The translations under genes and the position numbers were made by a program. Shown in pieces: positions 41,342-50,968 of a stretch of 64,000 bases of DNA. Within the stretch, counting starts at the first letter, position 1; each line of letters opens with the position of its first letter. The notes under the pieces are model-generated. The model did not search any database. It was not told where the DNA came from and saw only the letters and a program-made list of their open reading frames with translations. Source of the DNA: Bacillota bacterium (GTDB taxonomy: Bacteria > Bacillota > Clostridia > Lachnospirales > Lachnospiraceae); NCBI GenBank assembly GCA_023415055.1, contig JAEZLZ010000020.1, positions 50,613 through 114,612 on the forward strand. Reading direction: 5' to 3'.

Positions 41342-41360
41342 TTTCGGAAACTTTCGAAAC
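41342..41360. promoter_or_regulatory. Candidate LacI-family operator at the glgP promoter
   Basis: On the minus strand GTTTCGAAA (41352-41360) is followed directly by GTTTCCGAAA (41342-41351). Both are palindromic around CG, as LacI-family sites usually are, and they lie at or just after the predicted glgP transcription start. A third palindrome TTTTTTCGAAAAAA lies at 41559-41572. The divergent gene encodes a LacI-family protein. Confidence 0.45.
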
Positions 41361-41369
41361 TATATACCT

Positions 41370-41398
41370 ACAATACCATCCCAATAAGGCTTTGTCAA
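41370..41398 (-). promoter_or_regulatory. glgP promoter
   Basis: TTGACA (41393-41398), a 17-bp spacer and TATTGT (41370-41375) on the minus strand, about 180 bp before the glgP start. The rest of the 590-bp gap to the LacI gene is strongly AT-rich and shows no further gene. Confidence 0.65.
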
Positions 41399-41783
41399 TA
41401 AATTTCTCAACATTATAGTAATTATATATATTTATGTATATGTTATTATTCATTTATTTGTCTATTTTTACATATGTTCGAATTTTCTTTCAATTTCGAT
41501 ATAAAATTTAAGCATTTGTTTTGTTCAAAAAACGCCCTTAAATCATGTATTTGAATCATTTTTTCGAAAAAAATTAAATAAAAATTCATATAAATTGGGT
41601 TTTTAAAAATTATGTCGAAATAGCAGAAGACAAAATACACAAAATAGTGAAATGATTAATCCGAAAAAGCTGTAAGAATAGGCAAATTCATAAAGACATA
41701 TTGAAAATGAAATAAGTTGGGTTTATACTAAAAAATGTTTCAATAAGAATATCATCTTGATATACTGATAAGGAGGTATGTCC

Positions 41784-42788
41784 ATGGCAACGATTAAAGA
41801 AATTGCAGATAGACTCGGTATCGCAGTTAGTACTGTATCAAAGGGATTAAACGGTGCAAGTGATATCAGTGCCGAGATGAGACAGTTGGTACTCGATACA
41901 GCGGTCGAGATGGGCTATGCTTCCAAAAAAATGAAAGCGACCGGTACCAGGAAGGTATGTATTTTCATTGAGAATATGGATTATGAGAACATCGAACAAT
42001 TCGGTTATGAAATTGTCGTTGGTTTTAAGTTATCCGCCGCCAGACGTCACTGGGATGTTGCTGTGGTACCAACCAACCTGAACATGCAGACTGCCGAAAA
42101 ATTTGATACCTATATGCTAAAGAACGGGTATAGCGGTGCTTTCCTATTAGGTTTTACTCTCCATGATGATTGGGTTTGGCAGTTGAGCAAAACGACCGTG
42201 CCCACCGTCTTATTGGATAATTATATTGAGCGCAATAATCATGTCGGCTATGTAGGTACAGACAATTCCGAAGGTATTGATCTTGCTGTGGATCATTTGA
42301 ATAATCTTGGTCATAAGAAAATTGCTTTTCTCAACGGTTCAAAGAATTCCATGGTTTCCGAACAGCGTCATCAATCCTTCATCACCAGTATGGAAAAGCA
42401 TGGTCTGATAGTAGAGGAGAATCTGATCGAATACGGTTATTATGTACCGGATTGTGCCAAGGATCATGTCCCCGGCTTTCTTCAAAATGGTGCTACCGCG
42501 ATCATGTGTGCCAGCGACTTAATCGCCTCTGGTGTGATCACCGAGGTTCAGAAGCACGGTTTAAAGGTGCCTGAGGATATCAGTGTCATCGGCTTTGACG
42601 ATCTGCCGATTGCAGCCACCCTCTCTCCTTCTCTGACTACGATACGTCAGGATCGAACCGATATTGGTAAAAGCGCATTTCTTCTGTTGGACGGACTCAT
42701 TCATAATGTGACCATCAGTAAACTATTACTTCGGGCTAAGTTCATTCAACGGGAAAGTACCGCTCCCTGCAAACCGAGGGTTTCGTGA
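41784..42788 (+). CDS. LacI-family transcriptional regulator
   Basis: A 334-residue repressor. The N-terminal HTH is MATIKEIADRLGIAVSTVSK/GLNGASDIS. The periplasmic-binding-like sugar domain includes GYVGTDNSEGIDLAVDHL, GHKKIAFLNGS and the late DISVIGFDDLPIAATLSPSLTT. AGGAGGT lies 7 bases before ATG 41784, which is preferred over an ATG at 41778 only 1 base from it. Divergence from glgP suggests control of glycogen or maltodextrin use. Confidence 0.94.
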   Translation: MATIKEIADRLGIAVSTVSKGLNGASDISAEMRQLVLDTAVEMGYASKKMKATGTRKVCIFIENMDYENIEQFGYEIVVGFKLSAARRHWDVAVVPTNLNMQTAEKFDTYMLKNGYSGAFLLGFTLHDDWVWQLSKTTVPTVLLDNYIERNNHVGYVGTDNSEGIDLAVDHLNNLGHKKIAFLNGSKNSMVSEQRHQSFITSMEKHGLIVEENLIEYGYYVPDCAKDHVPGFLQNGATAIMCASDLIASGVITEVQKHGLKVPEDISVIGFDDLPIAATLSPSLTTIRQDRTDIGKSAFLLLDGLIHNVTISKLLLRAKFIQRESTAPCKPRVS

Positions 42789-42865
42789 TTACAGATTTTT
42801 CTTACTCGGCATTTTCATTTACTTTTACATTGAATCCAATATAGCGTTCGCCCGCCGATACTAAT

Positions 42866-42932
42866 AAAAGGGCTTTCATTCCTGTACTACTGAAAATTTC
42901 CCTCTGGTAGCATAAGGAACGAAAGCCCTTTT
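42866..42932. terminator. Convergent terminator between LacI and AI-2E genes
   Basis: AAAAGGGCTTTC (42866-42877) pairs with GAAAGCCCTTTT (42921-42932), with ATTCCT/AGGAAC continuing the stem and T-runs on both strands. It serves both genes. Confidence 0.85.
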
Positions 42933-42950
42933 TTTCATCTCAACTTCGGA

Positions 42951-44108
42951 TTATTTGTATTTTGCAGAGGATATATTTCGAATCCTCAGCCTTCGATTCA
43001 TAGCCTCCCTTAATAAGGTATAGAGAACCGAGGTCAACGGGATAAAGATCAACATCCCGGTTACCCCGAATGCACTTCCGCCAATCGTTACGGCTACAAG
43101 AACCCACATGGAAGGCAGCCCTACGGATCCTCCTACAACATGCGGATAGATAAAGTTACCTTCGATCTGTTGAATGATGATAAACATAACGATAAACAAC
43201 AATGCAGTTATCGGATTAACAATCAAAATTAAGAAGGTTCCGATAAAGCATCCAATTAATGCACCGAAGATCGGTATTAAAGCAGTGAAGCCAATCGTCA
43301 CACTGATCATTAATGCATAGGGGAACTTAAATATACTCATAGCAATAAAGAATAACAACCCAAGGATCGCCGCTTCCAGACATTGCCCAGATAAAAATCG
43401 GGAGAAGATGCCTTCTGCAAGGGTGCTTATGGAGAGAATCCTATCAACCATTTTCTCAGAAAGATAAGCATACAAAAGCTTCCGGACTTGTTGTCCGAGC
43501 TTCTCCTTCTGTACAAGAATATAAATGGCAAAAATAAACCCTAAGAAGAAATCAAACATTCCTCCAAAGATACTTCCGGCAACATTAACTGTGGATTCTA
43601 ACATCTCTGCTCCGCTGTCCAGAATAAAGGTATAGATATCACGTAAGACTTCCTGCCAATTCAGACTGTCAAGATTCAGGTAATCCTTTAAGATTGGAAA
43701 TCGCTCGACCAAACTTTGATAATTATATTCCGCGCGTGTAAAAAAACTAGGCAGATATAAGCCCAGTGTTCGGAATGTATTCATGATTTCCGGTACTACT
43801 AAAAATACGACTGTCATGATAACTCCGATCACAATAATCAGGGTAATAATCAGGCTGACCGGTCGTTTTAGTTTCACTATAACAGTACTTTGCCTCTTTC
43901 CCTTCTGGAATAGCCGTATCTCGATTGCACGCATGGGGACATTAATAATAAAAGCGATAGCAGCTCCCAGTATAAAAGGAAAGATTAAATTAAAGCCAAA
44001 GGCTAATGTCACCAACACCACGTCAAGGTGCTGCAGACCTACATACAACAGGATAGCAAAGGTAGTAACTCCGATTATTTTTTTAATGTTATTCTTATTT
44101 AAATCCAT
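42951..44108 (-). CDS. AI-2E family (PerM/YtvI-like) membrane protein
   Basis: A 385-residue protein with about eight membrane helices. The family-typical C-terminal region is IGFTALIPIFGALIGCFIGT and QQIEGNFIYPHVVGGSVGLP. The central part (residues about 120-190) is amphipathic. Members were linked to autoinducer-2 export or Na+/H+ antiport, so the name does not prove a function; the luxS gene in the window is unlinked. It is 3 bp after the CDP-alcohol transferase gene and probably co-transcribed with it. Confidence 0.88.
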   Translation of the reverse strand: MDLNKNNIKKIIGVTTFAILLYVGLQHLDVVLVTLAFGFNLIFPFILGAAIAFIINVPMRAIEIRLFQKGKRQSTVIVKLKRPVSLIITLIIVIGVIMTVVFLVVPEIMNTFRTLGLYLPSFFTRAEYNYQSLVERFPILKDYLNLDSLNWQEVLRDIYTFILDSGAEMLESTVNVAGSIFGGMFDFFLGFIFAIYILVQKEKLGQQVRKLLYAYLSEKMVDRILSISTLAEGIFSRFLSGQCLEAAILGLLFFIAMSIFKFPYALMISVTIGFTALIPIFGALIGCFIGTFLILIVNPITALLFIVMFIIIQQIEGNFIYPHVVGGSVGLPSMWVLVAVTIGGSAFGVTGMLIFIPLTSVLYTLLREAMNRRLRIRNISSAKYK

Positions 44109-44111
44109 CTT

Positions 44112-44696
44112 CTACTCCTTTGTTTTCTTTAAGCTGTGATACATGAGAATATACTCGTTAATATATAGCAGGAAGGATAAGAGTAAGAACGCTCCACATA
44201 CCAGCATAAGTATATTAGTTAATCGCATATTCAATGCAGGTACCGCTACCAACACCAGCATCGTAGCATAAAACACCGTTGTCGAGACCTTCCCAAACCA
44301 CTTGGCTCCATTCAGCTTAGTACCTTTTCTCAGCATCACCAGACCGGCTATCAATAAAAACAGCTGCATTATCACAAATAGGATTAAAAGCAGGAACATC
44401 CATTTGATTTTTACAACCAATACAAAGATCAAAGAAGCCTGTGTAAGCTTATCCGCCAGGGGATCAATGATCTTACCAAGCTCGGTCACCATATCAAATC
44501 TGCGTGCAATAAATCCGTCAAAGAAGTCGGTCAGTCCGGATAAAAACACAACAGCTGCCGCTTGGATATACTGCCTTGGATGATCGGCTCTGATATATGT
44601 GATTACAAATACAGGAATCAGAAGAAAACGAATATAGCATAAAATATTCGGAATACTCCAAAGATCTTTTTTTGAAAATTTAGTCAGTATTTTCAT
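44112..44696 (-). CDS. pgsA: CDP-alcohol phosphatidyltransferase (PgsA-like)
   Basis: A 194-residue membrane enzyme. The catalytic motif of the family, D-x2-DG-x2-AR-x8-G-x3-D-x3-D, is present in LTDFFDGFIARRFDMVTELG followed by KIIDPLADK. NILCYIRFLLIPVFVI is the usual first helix of PgsA. The likely reaction is glycerol-3-phosphate plus CDP-diacylglycerol to phosphatidylglycerophosphate, but cardiolipin-synthase-like relatives share this motif. It is first of a two-gene unit with the AI-2E protein. Confidence 0.88.
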   Translation of the reverse strand: MKILTKFSKKDLWSIPNILCYIRFLLIPVFVITYIRADHPRQYIQAAAVVFLSGLTDFFDGFIARRFDMVTELGKIIDPLADKLTQASLIFVLVVKIKWMFLLLILFVIMQLFLLIAGLVMLRKGTKLNGAKWFGKVSTTVFYATMLVLVAVPALNMRLTNILMLVCGAFLLLSFLLYINEYILMYHSLKKTKE

Positions 44697-44977
44697 TCCT
44701 TTTCTCCTCTCGGATAAAAATTATACAAGTATTTGGTATCAATATCAGCCTGTATACCATCAATAGTAATGAAGATAATACATTCCGGATATAGATATAT
44801 TTCAAATTTCTTGCATGATATTAAAACAATTCTATCACAAGTAATTCATAAAGCATAGATTATTTTTCCAATTTTAAATTAGAAATTGCTTAGAAAAAAA
44901 CAGGTGTCAATGATAAATTGAAAGTTTTTCCTTATTCCGGCATATACATTGAATAAATATAAGTATAAGGTGAATTC

Positions 44978-45589
44978 ATGAATCTCTTTCAAAACTTTAT
45001 CTCTGAGTATGGCGTTCTCGCCATGTTTATCATTATAATGATGGAATATGCCTGCTTTCCGGTTTCCAGTGAAATCGTCCTTCCCTTCTGCGGGGCCTTC
45101 GCTTTTGCTAGTCAAACCGGTTTTCTCGTTATTCTTCCTCTTAGTATCCTCGCCGGACTAATTGGAACCGGAATCTGTTACGGTGTCGGGTGGTTTGGAG
45201 GAGGCGCAATTTTACAGGCAATCATCGGACGATTTCCGAAAGCAGCGAACGGAATTGCTCATGCCAATGAGAAATTCCAAAAGCATGGAGGAATCGCCGT
45301 ATGCATCAGCCGGGTTATTCCGCTTATTCGCACCTATATTGCACTTGTTGCCGGTGCGGCTAAACTGTCCCCGATTACCTACTTTACCTACTCTTTACTT
45401 GGGATAACCATCTGGAATACCTTGTTAATCGGACTAGGGTATACTCTTTCGGAGAATTATACAAAGGTAGCCGGTTATTATGAGAGGTATAAGCACAACC
45501 TCCTTCCAATACTCGGCCTCTGCGTCATTGCATTCATTATCAATCTCATTACCAAAAGGAGCAAAAAACGTCGTAGTAAAGCGTTATGA
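44978..45589 (+). CDS. DedA/SNARE-associated family membrane protein
   Basis: A 203-residue membrane protein. The family features are MEYACFPVSSEIVLPFCGAF in the first re-entrant region, FQKHGGIAVCISRVIPLIRT with the conserved Arg, and LVAGAAKLSPITYFTYSLLG. DedA proteins help maintain lipid distribution and proton motive force; some flip undecaprenyl phosphate or phosphatidylethanolamine. The 3' end overlaps the convergent MATE gene by 6 bp. Confidence 0.9.
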   Translation: MNLFQNFISEYGVLAMFIIIMMEYACFPVSSEIVLPFCGAFAFASQTGFLVILPLSILAGLIGTGICYGVGWFGGGAILQAIIGRFPKAANGIAHANEKFQKHGGIAVCISRVIPLIRTYIALVAGAAKLSPITYFTYSLLGITIWNTLLIGLGYTLSENYTKVAGYYERYKHNLLPILGLCVIAFIINLITKRSKKRRSKAL

Positions 45590-46939
45590 GGAACGGACAA
45601 TGGATTTTGTTTCCCATCTTCCGCTTGCCACCCTAAAAATTCCGACGAGTGAGGTAATAAACCAATTAAGGCCAGTCGCCCACCAGATTCCGGTAAAGCC
45701 GATCAGCATGGTAAGAACATTCGCCAGCAGTACCCTGCAAAGAACTTCCGTAAATCCCATTATCATCGTTACATTGATATCGCCTGTTCCGCTTAAGAAA
45801 TTACGGCTTACAAAAATCATCCCAACCGGGACATAGAAGAAGCAGGTGATACGGATTGCCATCACACCAGTCGTTACTACCTCATAATTTTCCCTCTTTG
45901 TAAAAAGCATCATAATATATCTTCCACCGAAATACATCGCAGGAAGCATCAATAAGCTAAAGGCAATAATGATGATCGAGGCTGCTTTATATCCCTTCTT
46001 AGCACGGTCTATTCTTCCCGCACCAACATTCTGCCCAGCGAAGGCAGATAAAGCAGCACCGACGGACATGCCCGGCTGAAGTACCAGTTGTTCAATTCTG
46101 GTTACCACTGTGTGCGCAGCGATAATCGTCTCATCAAAGCGGTTAATTACACCCTGCAAAACCATCAAGGATACGGATACCAATGCATTCTGGAGAGCAA
46201 CCGGTATTCCGAGCCGAATACATTTCAAGAAAATTTCTCGGCTGGGTTTGAACTGTTTTAATGGCATTCTTATAATTTTTACTTTGATCATGGCGTAGAT
46301 GATACAGCCGGCAGCCGATACAAATTGGGATATAATTGTCGCTGTTGCAACGCCTGCTACATCCCAGTGAAATACGATTACGAATAACAGATCTAATACC
46401 ACATTGAGTACGCTTGCAACAATCAGGAAGATCAACGGTGTGACCGAATCACCCAGTGCTCTTAGTACTGCTGACATCCCGTTGTAACAGGCGGTGCCCA
46501 GAATTCCCGCAAAAGTAATCTTCATATAAATGTCGGACTGATCAATGATTGAATCCGGAGTGTTTAATAATTCCAGCAGCCATCGGCTGGAACAAAAGCC
46601 AACGATACCAAGAATAATCGCTGCTCCTAGAACAATATAGGTTGCCGTAGCAAAGCTTCTTCTTACGTTGTCATAATCCTTTGCTCCAAAATATTGAGAT
46701 ATTACGATCGATATCCCGGCAGATAATCCAAAGCATAGGCCGATGATTAAAAACACCATAGAACCGGTAGCTCCTACTGCTGCCAAGGCATTACTGTCAA
46801 CAAATTTACCGACTACAATAGAATCTACCATGTTATAAAACTGTTGGAACAGATTGCCGATCAGCATCGGTATTGAGAACTTTATAATTAACCCGGCCGG
46901 TGATCCATGGGTCATATCCCGCGTAATATTATTTTGCAT
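45584..46939 (-). CDS. MATE-family efflux transporter
   Basis: A 451-residue transporter with about 12 helices in two repeated bundles. It opens DMTHGSPAGLIIKFSIPMLIG, and PLIFLIVASVLNVVLDLLFV plus ALQNALVSVSLMVLQG are typical of the DinF/NorM-type MATE proteins. It probably exports drugs or metabolites in exchange for Na+ or H+; substrate unknown. Single gene, convergent and overlapping with DedA. Confidence 0.93.
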   Translation of the reverse strand: MQNNITRDMTHGSPAGLIIKFSIPMLIGNLFQQFYNMVDSIVVGKFVDSNALAAVGATGSMVFLIIGLCFGLSAGISIVISQYFGAKDYDNVRRSFATATYIVLGAAIILGIVGFCSSRWLLELLNTPDSIIDQSDIYMKITFAGILGTACYNGMSAVLRALGDSVTPLIFLIVASVLNVVLDLLFVIVFHWDVAGVATATIISQFVSAAGCIIYAMIKVKIIRMPLKQFKPSREIFLKCIRLGIPVALQNALVSVSLMVLQGVINRFDETIIAAHTVVTRIEQLVLQPGMSVGAALSAFAGQNVGAGRIDRAKKGYKAASIIIIAFSLLMLPAMYFGGRYIMMLFTKRENYEVVTTGVMAIRITCFFYVPVGMIFVSRNFLSGTGDINVTMIMGFTEVLCRVLLANVLTMLIGFTGIWWATGLNWFITSLVGIFRVASGRWETKSIVRSS

Positions 46940-47194
46940 AACTTACTCCATTCTGTCATCTTATCAAAATTATGTAGCTGTTTTCATTATAACCTTCAAT
47001 ACCAGATATATTATACTCTGACCTTGGACTGGATGTAAATGTGTTATATAATAATATTTACCATTTGAGCAAGGTTTCACTTGCTTTTTCCTATGAAATG
47101 ACATCTGAGAAGACTTGGCATGAATATACTCATATTCCCAAGCTGTATTCATATAATTAAAAGAAGATTTACCACATCAGGAGTGAATACATTG

Positions 47195-49909
47195 ATGCAG
47201 TGGCATAGTTTACCTATCAGCGAAGTCCTCGGGCAACTCGGGGTTACACATAATCAAGGCTTATCCGCAGACGAGGTAAAAAAGCGGCAGCAAAACTTTG
47301 GTACCAATATCCTTGAGGCGAAAAAATCAAAAAGTATAATATTTAAGTTTTTATCCCAGTTTTCTGATTTTATGATTATCATCTTGATCCTGGCTGCGAT
47401 CGTCTCCTTCGCCGTCTCTTATTTTGACGGAGCACCGGATTATGTTGATCCGATCATTATCCTTTGTATTATAATGATTAATGCGACCTTAGGACTGTTA
47501 CAGGAGGCAAGAGCCGAAAAAGCTTTGGAAGCATTGAAGAAGATGTCCGCTCCTACTGCCCACGTACTGAGAGACGGAAAAATCAGTATCATTGATTCTA
47601 AGGAGTTGGTTCCCGGTGACATCATACTGCTCGAGACCGGTTGCTTCGTTCCTGCTGATGCCAGATTGATCACCGCTGTGAACCTGAAGGCAGAGGAGGC
47701 CTCCTTAACCGGAGAATCTAATGCCGTGGATAAGACAGCTGAGATCGTTCTGAGGCCGGAGACTACCCTTGGCGATAGGATCAACATGGTTCTGGCAACC
47801 AGTACAATAACCTATGGTAGAGGTTTAGCTGTAGTAACAGAAACCGGTATGAATACACAGGTTGGGCATATTGCACGCCTGATTATGGAGGATGAGACCC
47901 CCATGACTCCTCTTCAGAAACGACTTGCAGGTACGGGAAAGATCCTCGGTACAGCTGCCCTTGTAATCTGCGGAGTTATCTTTTTTATGGGCTTACTGAA
48001 GCATCTTCCGGTATTTGACATGTTCATGACCTCCGTCAGTCTGGCTGTGGCAGCTATTCCGGAGGGTCTGCCTGCAATCGTTACAATTATGTTGTCTCTG
48101 GGCGTCCAGAGAATGGCTCGTAAGAATGCCGTCATCCGGAAGCTTCCCGCTGTAGAGACACTGGGTAGTGCTACTGTTATCTGCTCCGATAAGACCGGTA
48201 CTCTGACTCAAAATGTTATGACCGTTACTCAGATCTGCTCACTTGATGGGAAAGAGAAGGCAGACGGAAGCTTCGCTGACTTTTTATTATCTCATGCAGC
48301 CTTATGCAATGATGCCATCTTAAGCATAGATAACAGCATGCTCTCCTTAAGTGGCGAACCTACAGAGAAGGCACTGGTTCTTGCTGCTTACCAAGCCGGA
48401 AGGAATAAAAATGAGCTTGATATCGACTATCCCAGAGTTTTCGAGATACCCTTTGACTCGACAAGAAAACGGATGACTACGGTTCATAGTTCACCCGATT
48501 CGGGCTATCGCAGTGTGACTAAGGGTGCTTTTGACTTTATGTTGGACCGTTGCAGCTACTATTACCGCGACGGTAAACAGTATCCGATGACAAGTCGTGA
48601 CCGGAAGAAGCTAGTCTCTGTAAATAATTCCATGACCGAAAAAGCGCTCCGGGTCATTGCTGTGGCATATAAAAATCTTCCGGAAAGCTTTAATAATATT
48701 AAGAAAGATGCTTTGGAAGAGGAGCTTACCTTTATCGGCTTGATCGGCATGATCGATCCACCCAGAGAAGAAGTGAGGGAAGCCGTTGCTATCTGCCGTC
48801 AGGCAGGAATAAAACCAGTAATGATTACCGGCGATCATGTTCTTACCGCACAGGCGATTGCACGAGAACTTGGTATTCTGGCAGAGGGTGAGGAAGCCAT
48901 CACAGGGGAAATACTCTCGGGTATGAGTAATGAAGCTCTGCAGGATAATATCTACCGTTTCAGTGTATTTGCAAGAGTATCACCGGAGCATAAGGTACGT
49001 ATAGTGAAAGCCTTCCAGGCAAGAGGCGAAGTTGTCGCCATGACGGGAGATGGTGTGAATGATGCTCCTGCGTTGAATGCAGCAGACATAGGCTGTGCTA
49101 TGGGTATCACCGGCACTGATGTAGCAAAGAATGCTGCTGATATGATTTTAACCGATGATAATTTTGCAACGATTGTTTCCGCGGTAAAGGAAGGTCGCGG
49201 TATCTACGAGAACATAAAGAAAGCAGTGCATTTTCTTTTGTCCAGTAATATTGGTGAGATCCTGACTATATTTGTAGCTATCCTTCTCGGTCTACCCACT
49301 CCTTTAGTGGCAGTACAGCTATTATGGGTAAACCTGATTACTGATTCCCTGCCTGCGATTGCACTGGGTGTGGAACCTGCAGCCAGAGATATCATGAAGA
49401 AAAAGCCAATCTCCCCAAACAAGGGCATGTTTGCGGACGGTCTCGCAATACAGATTATTCTGGAAGGTATTTTGATTGGCTCCTTGGCTCTATTGGCCTT
49501 TGTCATCGGCTTTCATTACTATGATACTCCAGGTCTGTTCCGCTCCTTATTGCCGAATGGGAACTCCGCTCCGGTAACCTATGTACCCTGGGTAGGAAGA
49601 ACGATGGCTTTTGCTGTACTCAGCCTATCCCAGCTCTTCCATTCCTTTAATATGAGAAGTGAACATTCCTTATCTGAGATCGGGATTTTTACGAACCGCA
49701 AGCTGGTATATTCCTTTATCATTTGCGCCTTTTTACAGATTATCGTCATTACGGTACCCACCTTAGCAAAAGTATTTCAAGTGGTACCACTGACAATGAG
49801 ACAATGGGCTATTACTATTCTTCTCGCCTTTGTACCGATTATTGCTGTCGAACTACAGAAAAAGATTAATTCCCATCTTCCTGCTGCAAAAAAACCAAGA
49901 AATAAATAG
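47195..49909 (+). CDS. P-type Ca2+-transporting ATPase
   Basis: About 904 residues. The phosphorylated Asp lies in CSDKTGTLTQNVMTV; TGES is in LTGESNAV; GDGVNDAPALNAADIG closes the P domain. PEGLPAIVTIMLSLG in M4 is the Ca2+-ATPase (type IIA/IIB) signature. An N-terminal cation_ATPase_N domain (VLGQLGVTHNQGLSADEV) and C-terminal helices complete it. AGGAG lies upstream; TTG 47192 or ATG 47195 is the start, since an ATG at 47120 has no homology behind it. Confidence 0.93.
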   Translation: MQWHSLPISEVLGQLGVTHNQGLSADEVKKRQQNFGTNILEAKKSKSIIFKFLSQFSDFMIIILILAAIVSFAVSYFDGAPDYVDPIIILCIIMINATLGLLQEARAEKALEALKKMSAPTAHVLRDGKISIIDSKELVPGDIILLETGCFVPADARLITAVNLKAEEASLTGESNAVDKTAEIVLRPETTLGDRINMVLATSTITYGRGLAVVTETGMNTQVGHIARLIMEDETPMTPLQKRLAGTGKILGTAALVICGVIFFMGLLKHLPVFDMFMTSVSLAVAAIPEGLPAIVTIMLSLGVQRMARKNAVIRKLPAVETLGSATVICSDKTGTLTQNVMTVTQICSLDGKEKADGSFADFLLSHAALCNDAILSIDNSMLSLSGEPTEKALVLAAYQAGRNKNELDIDYPRVFEIPFDSTRKRMTTVHSSPDSGYRSVTKGAFDFMLDRCSYYYRDGKQYPMTSRDRKKLVSVNNSMTEKALRVIAVAYKNLPESFNNIKKDALEEELTFIGLIGMIDPPREEVREAVAICRQAGIKPVMITGDHVLTAQAIARELGILAEGEEAITGEILSGMSNEALQDNIYRFSVFARVSPEHKVRIVKAFQARGEVVAMTGDGVNDAPALNAADIGCAMGITGTDVAKNAADMILTDDNFATIVSAVKEGRGIYENIKKAVHFLLSSNIGEILTIFVAILLGLPTPLVAVQLLWVNLITDSLPAIALGVEPAARDIMKKKPISPNKGMFADGLAIQIILEGILIGSLALLAFVIGFHYYDTPGLFRSLLPNGNSAPVTYVPWVGRTMAFAVLSLSQLFHSFNMRSEHSLSEIGIFTNRKLVYSFIICAFLQIIVITVPTLAKVFQVVPLTMRQWAITILLAFVPIIAVELQKKINSHLPAAKKPRNK

Positions 49910-50096
49910 CTGAAGAAGTGTAACTTTTATGTATTCCGATATCGTGTGAATTTTTGGAAAAAAAATATCGTATAATTTCACATAAGTCCATGCGCCTACT
50001 TGAAATCCCTTAAAATTCGTTATATAGTTAAGAGGACACATTAGAGAGTATGTCTATCATTCTTTCTGAGGACCCTGTTAAATGAGAGGAACTGGC

Positions 50097-50300
50097 GTGG
50101 ATACCAAGAATTCAATGAATACGTCAAAGATGAAACCCTATGATGAAACAATGTGGGAACACTGGGCAATGTATGATAAAATGCCGTATATCTGGGATCC
50201 TGATCTGAATGTCGAAAAGGTATTGAAAAGCATTAGCGGCAATATTATCAAAGCATATCGCATCCAAATGGATGATCCATATGAGATAAAGCATGAATGA
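50097..50300 (+). CDS. Small protein of unknown function upstream of MBL-fold gene
   Basis: A 67-residue soluble protein containing MKPYDETMWEHWAMYDKMPY and IWDPDLNVEKVLKSISGN. GTG 50097 has AGAGGA 7 bases upstream; ATG 50082 is in frame but lacks a ribosome binding site. It ends 20 bp before the metallo-beta-lactamase-fold gene on the same strand, so the two probably form a unit. Aromatic and acidic content suggests a folded small domain. No family is recognised. Confidence 0.55.
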   Translation: MDTKNSMNTSKMKPYDETMWEHWAMYDKMPYIWDPDLNVEKVLKSISGNIIKAYRIQMDDPYEIKHE

Positions 50301-50319
50301 AAGCACAGAGGTGAGTATT

Positions 50320-50913
50320 TTGAATATCATTACTTTAGTACATAAAGAAACAAACAGTTATTTAGTTCAAACCGATAGTGGCTGGCTCATGGTTGATACC
50401 GGATGGCCGGATACCTTTGCACAGCTTTTGCAGATGCTGAACCAGAATAATATCTCGATCAATGAAGTGAATTATCTGGTGATAACCCATTTTCATCCCG
50501 ATCATGCCGGACTGGTTCAGAACCTGAAGGACCTTGGAACCACCTTACTGCTTCATCAATACCAGGTTCCTTATATAAGTAAGTTAAATCTCTTATTTAA
50601 AAAGAACCCAAAAGCTTATTTTAAGGATATCACGCCGAACAACAATATGGTCCTGACAGAGGCAGAGAGTAGAGAATTTCTGCATTCCATCGGACTCGAG
50701 GGGGAAATTATATCAACTCCGGGCCATAGTGATGACAGTGTAAGTCTGGTACTTGATAACAACTGCGCTTTTATCGGTGATCTTCCCTCGCTCAATCTTC
50801 TGGAAGCTTATAATGACATGGTGCTCGATGATAGTTGGGAAGTAATCAAAAAATATCAGGTTAAGACGATCTATCCTGGTCATGGAGATGCGTATGAGAT
50901 ACCTTCCTTATAG
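50320..50913 (+). CDS. Metallo-beta-lactamase-fold hydrolase
   Basis: About 197 residues. The zinc-binding motif is VITHFHPDHAGLVQ (HxHxDH), with further ligands in IISTPGHSDDSVSLVL and IYPGHGDAY. The N-terminal TLVHKETNSYLVQTDSGWLM is typical of the fold. TTG 50320 has AGAGGTG 6 bases upstream; an ATG at 50293 lacks one. The substrate is unknown; relatives include glyoxalase II-like and quorum-quenching enzymes, but nothing here specifies which. Confidence 0.88.
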   Translation: MNIITLVHKETNSYLVQTDSGWLMVDTGWPDTFAQLLQMLNQNNISINEVNYLVITHFHPDHAGLVQNLKDLGTTLLLHQYQVPYISKLNLLFKKNPKAYFKDITPNNNMVLTEAESREFLHSIGLEGEIISTPGHSDDSVSLVLDNNCAFIGDLPSLNLLEAYNDMVLDDSWEVIKKYQVKTIYPGHGDAYEIPSL

Positions 50914-50968
50914 GAGGCAGGCACAAATAGAAGTATTATAGAATTAAATTTCTCAAATCATTATTAAA

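Noticed and set aside
41446..41640. 64-codon minus-strand frame in the AT-rich glgP-lacI gap
   Set aside because: Composition is Phe/Ile/Asn/Lys-rich as expected from AT-rich DNA; no ribosome site and no homology.
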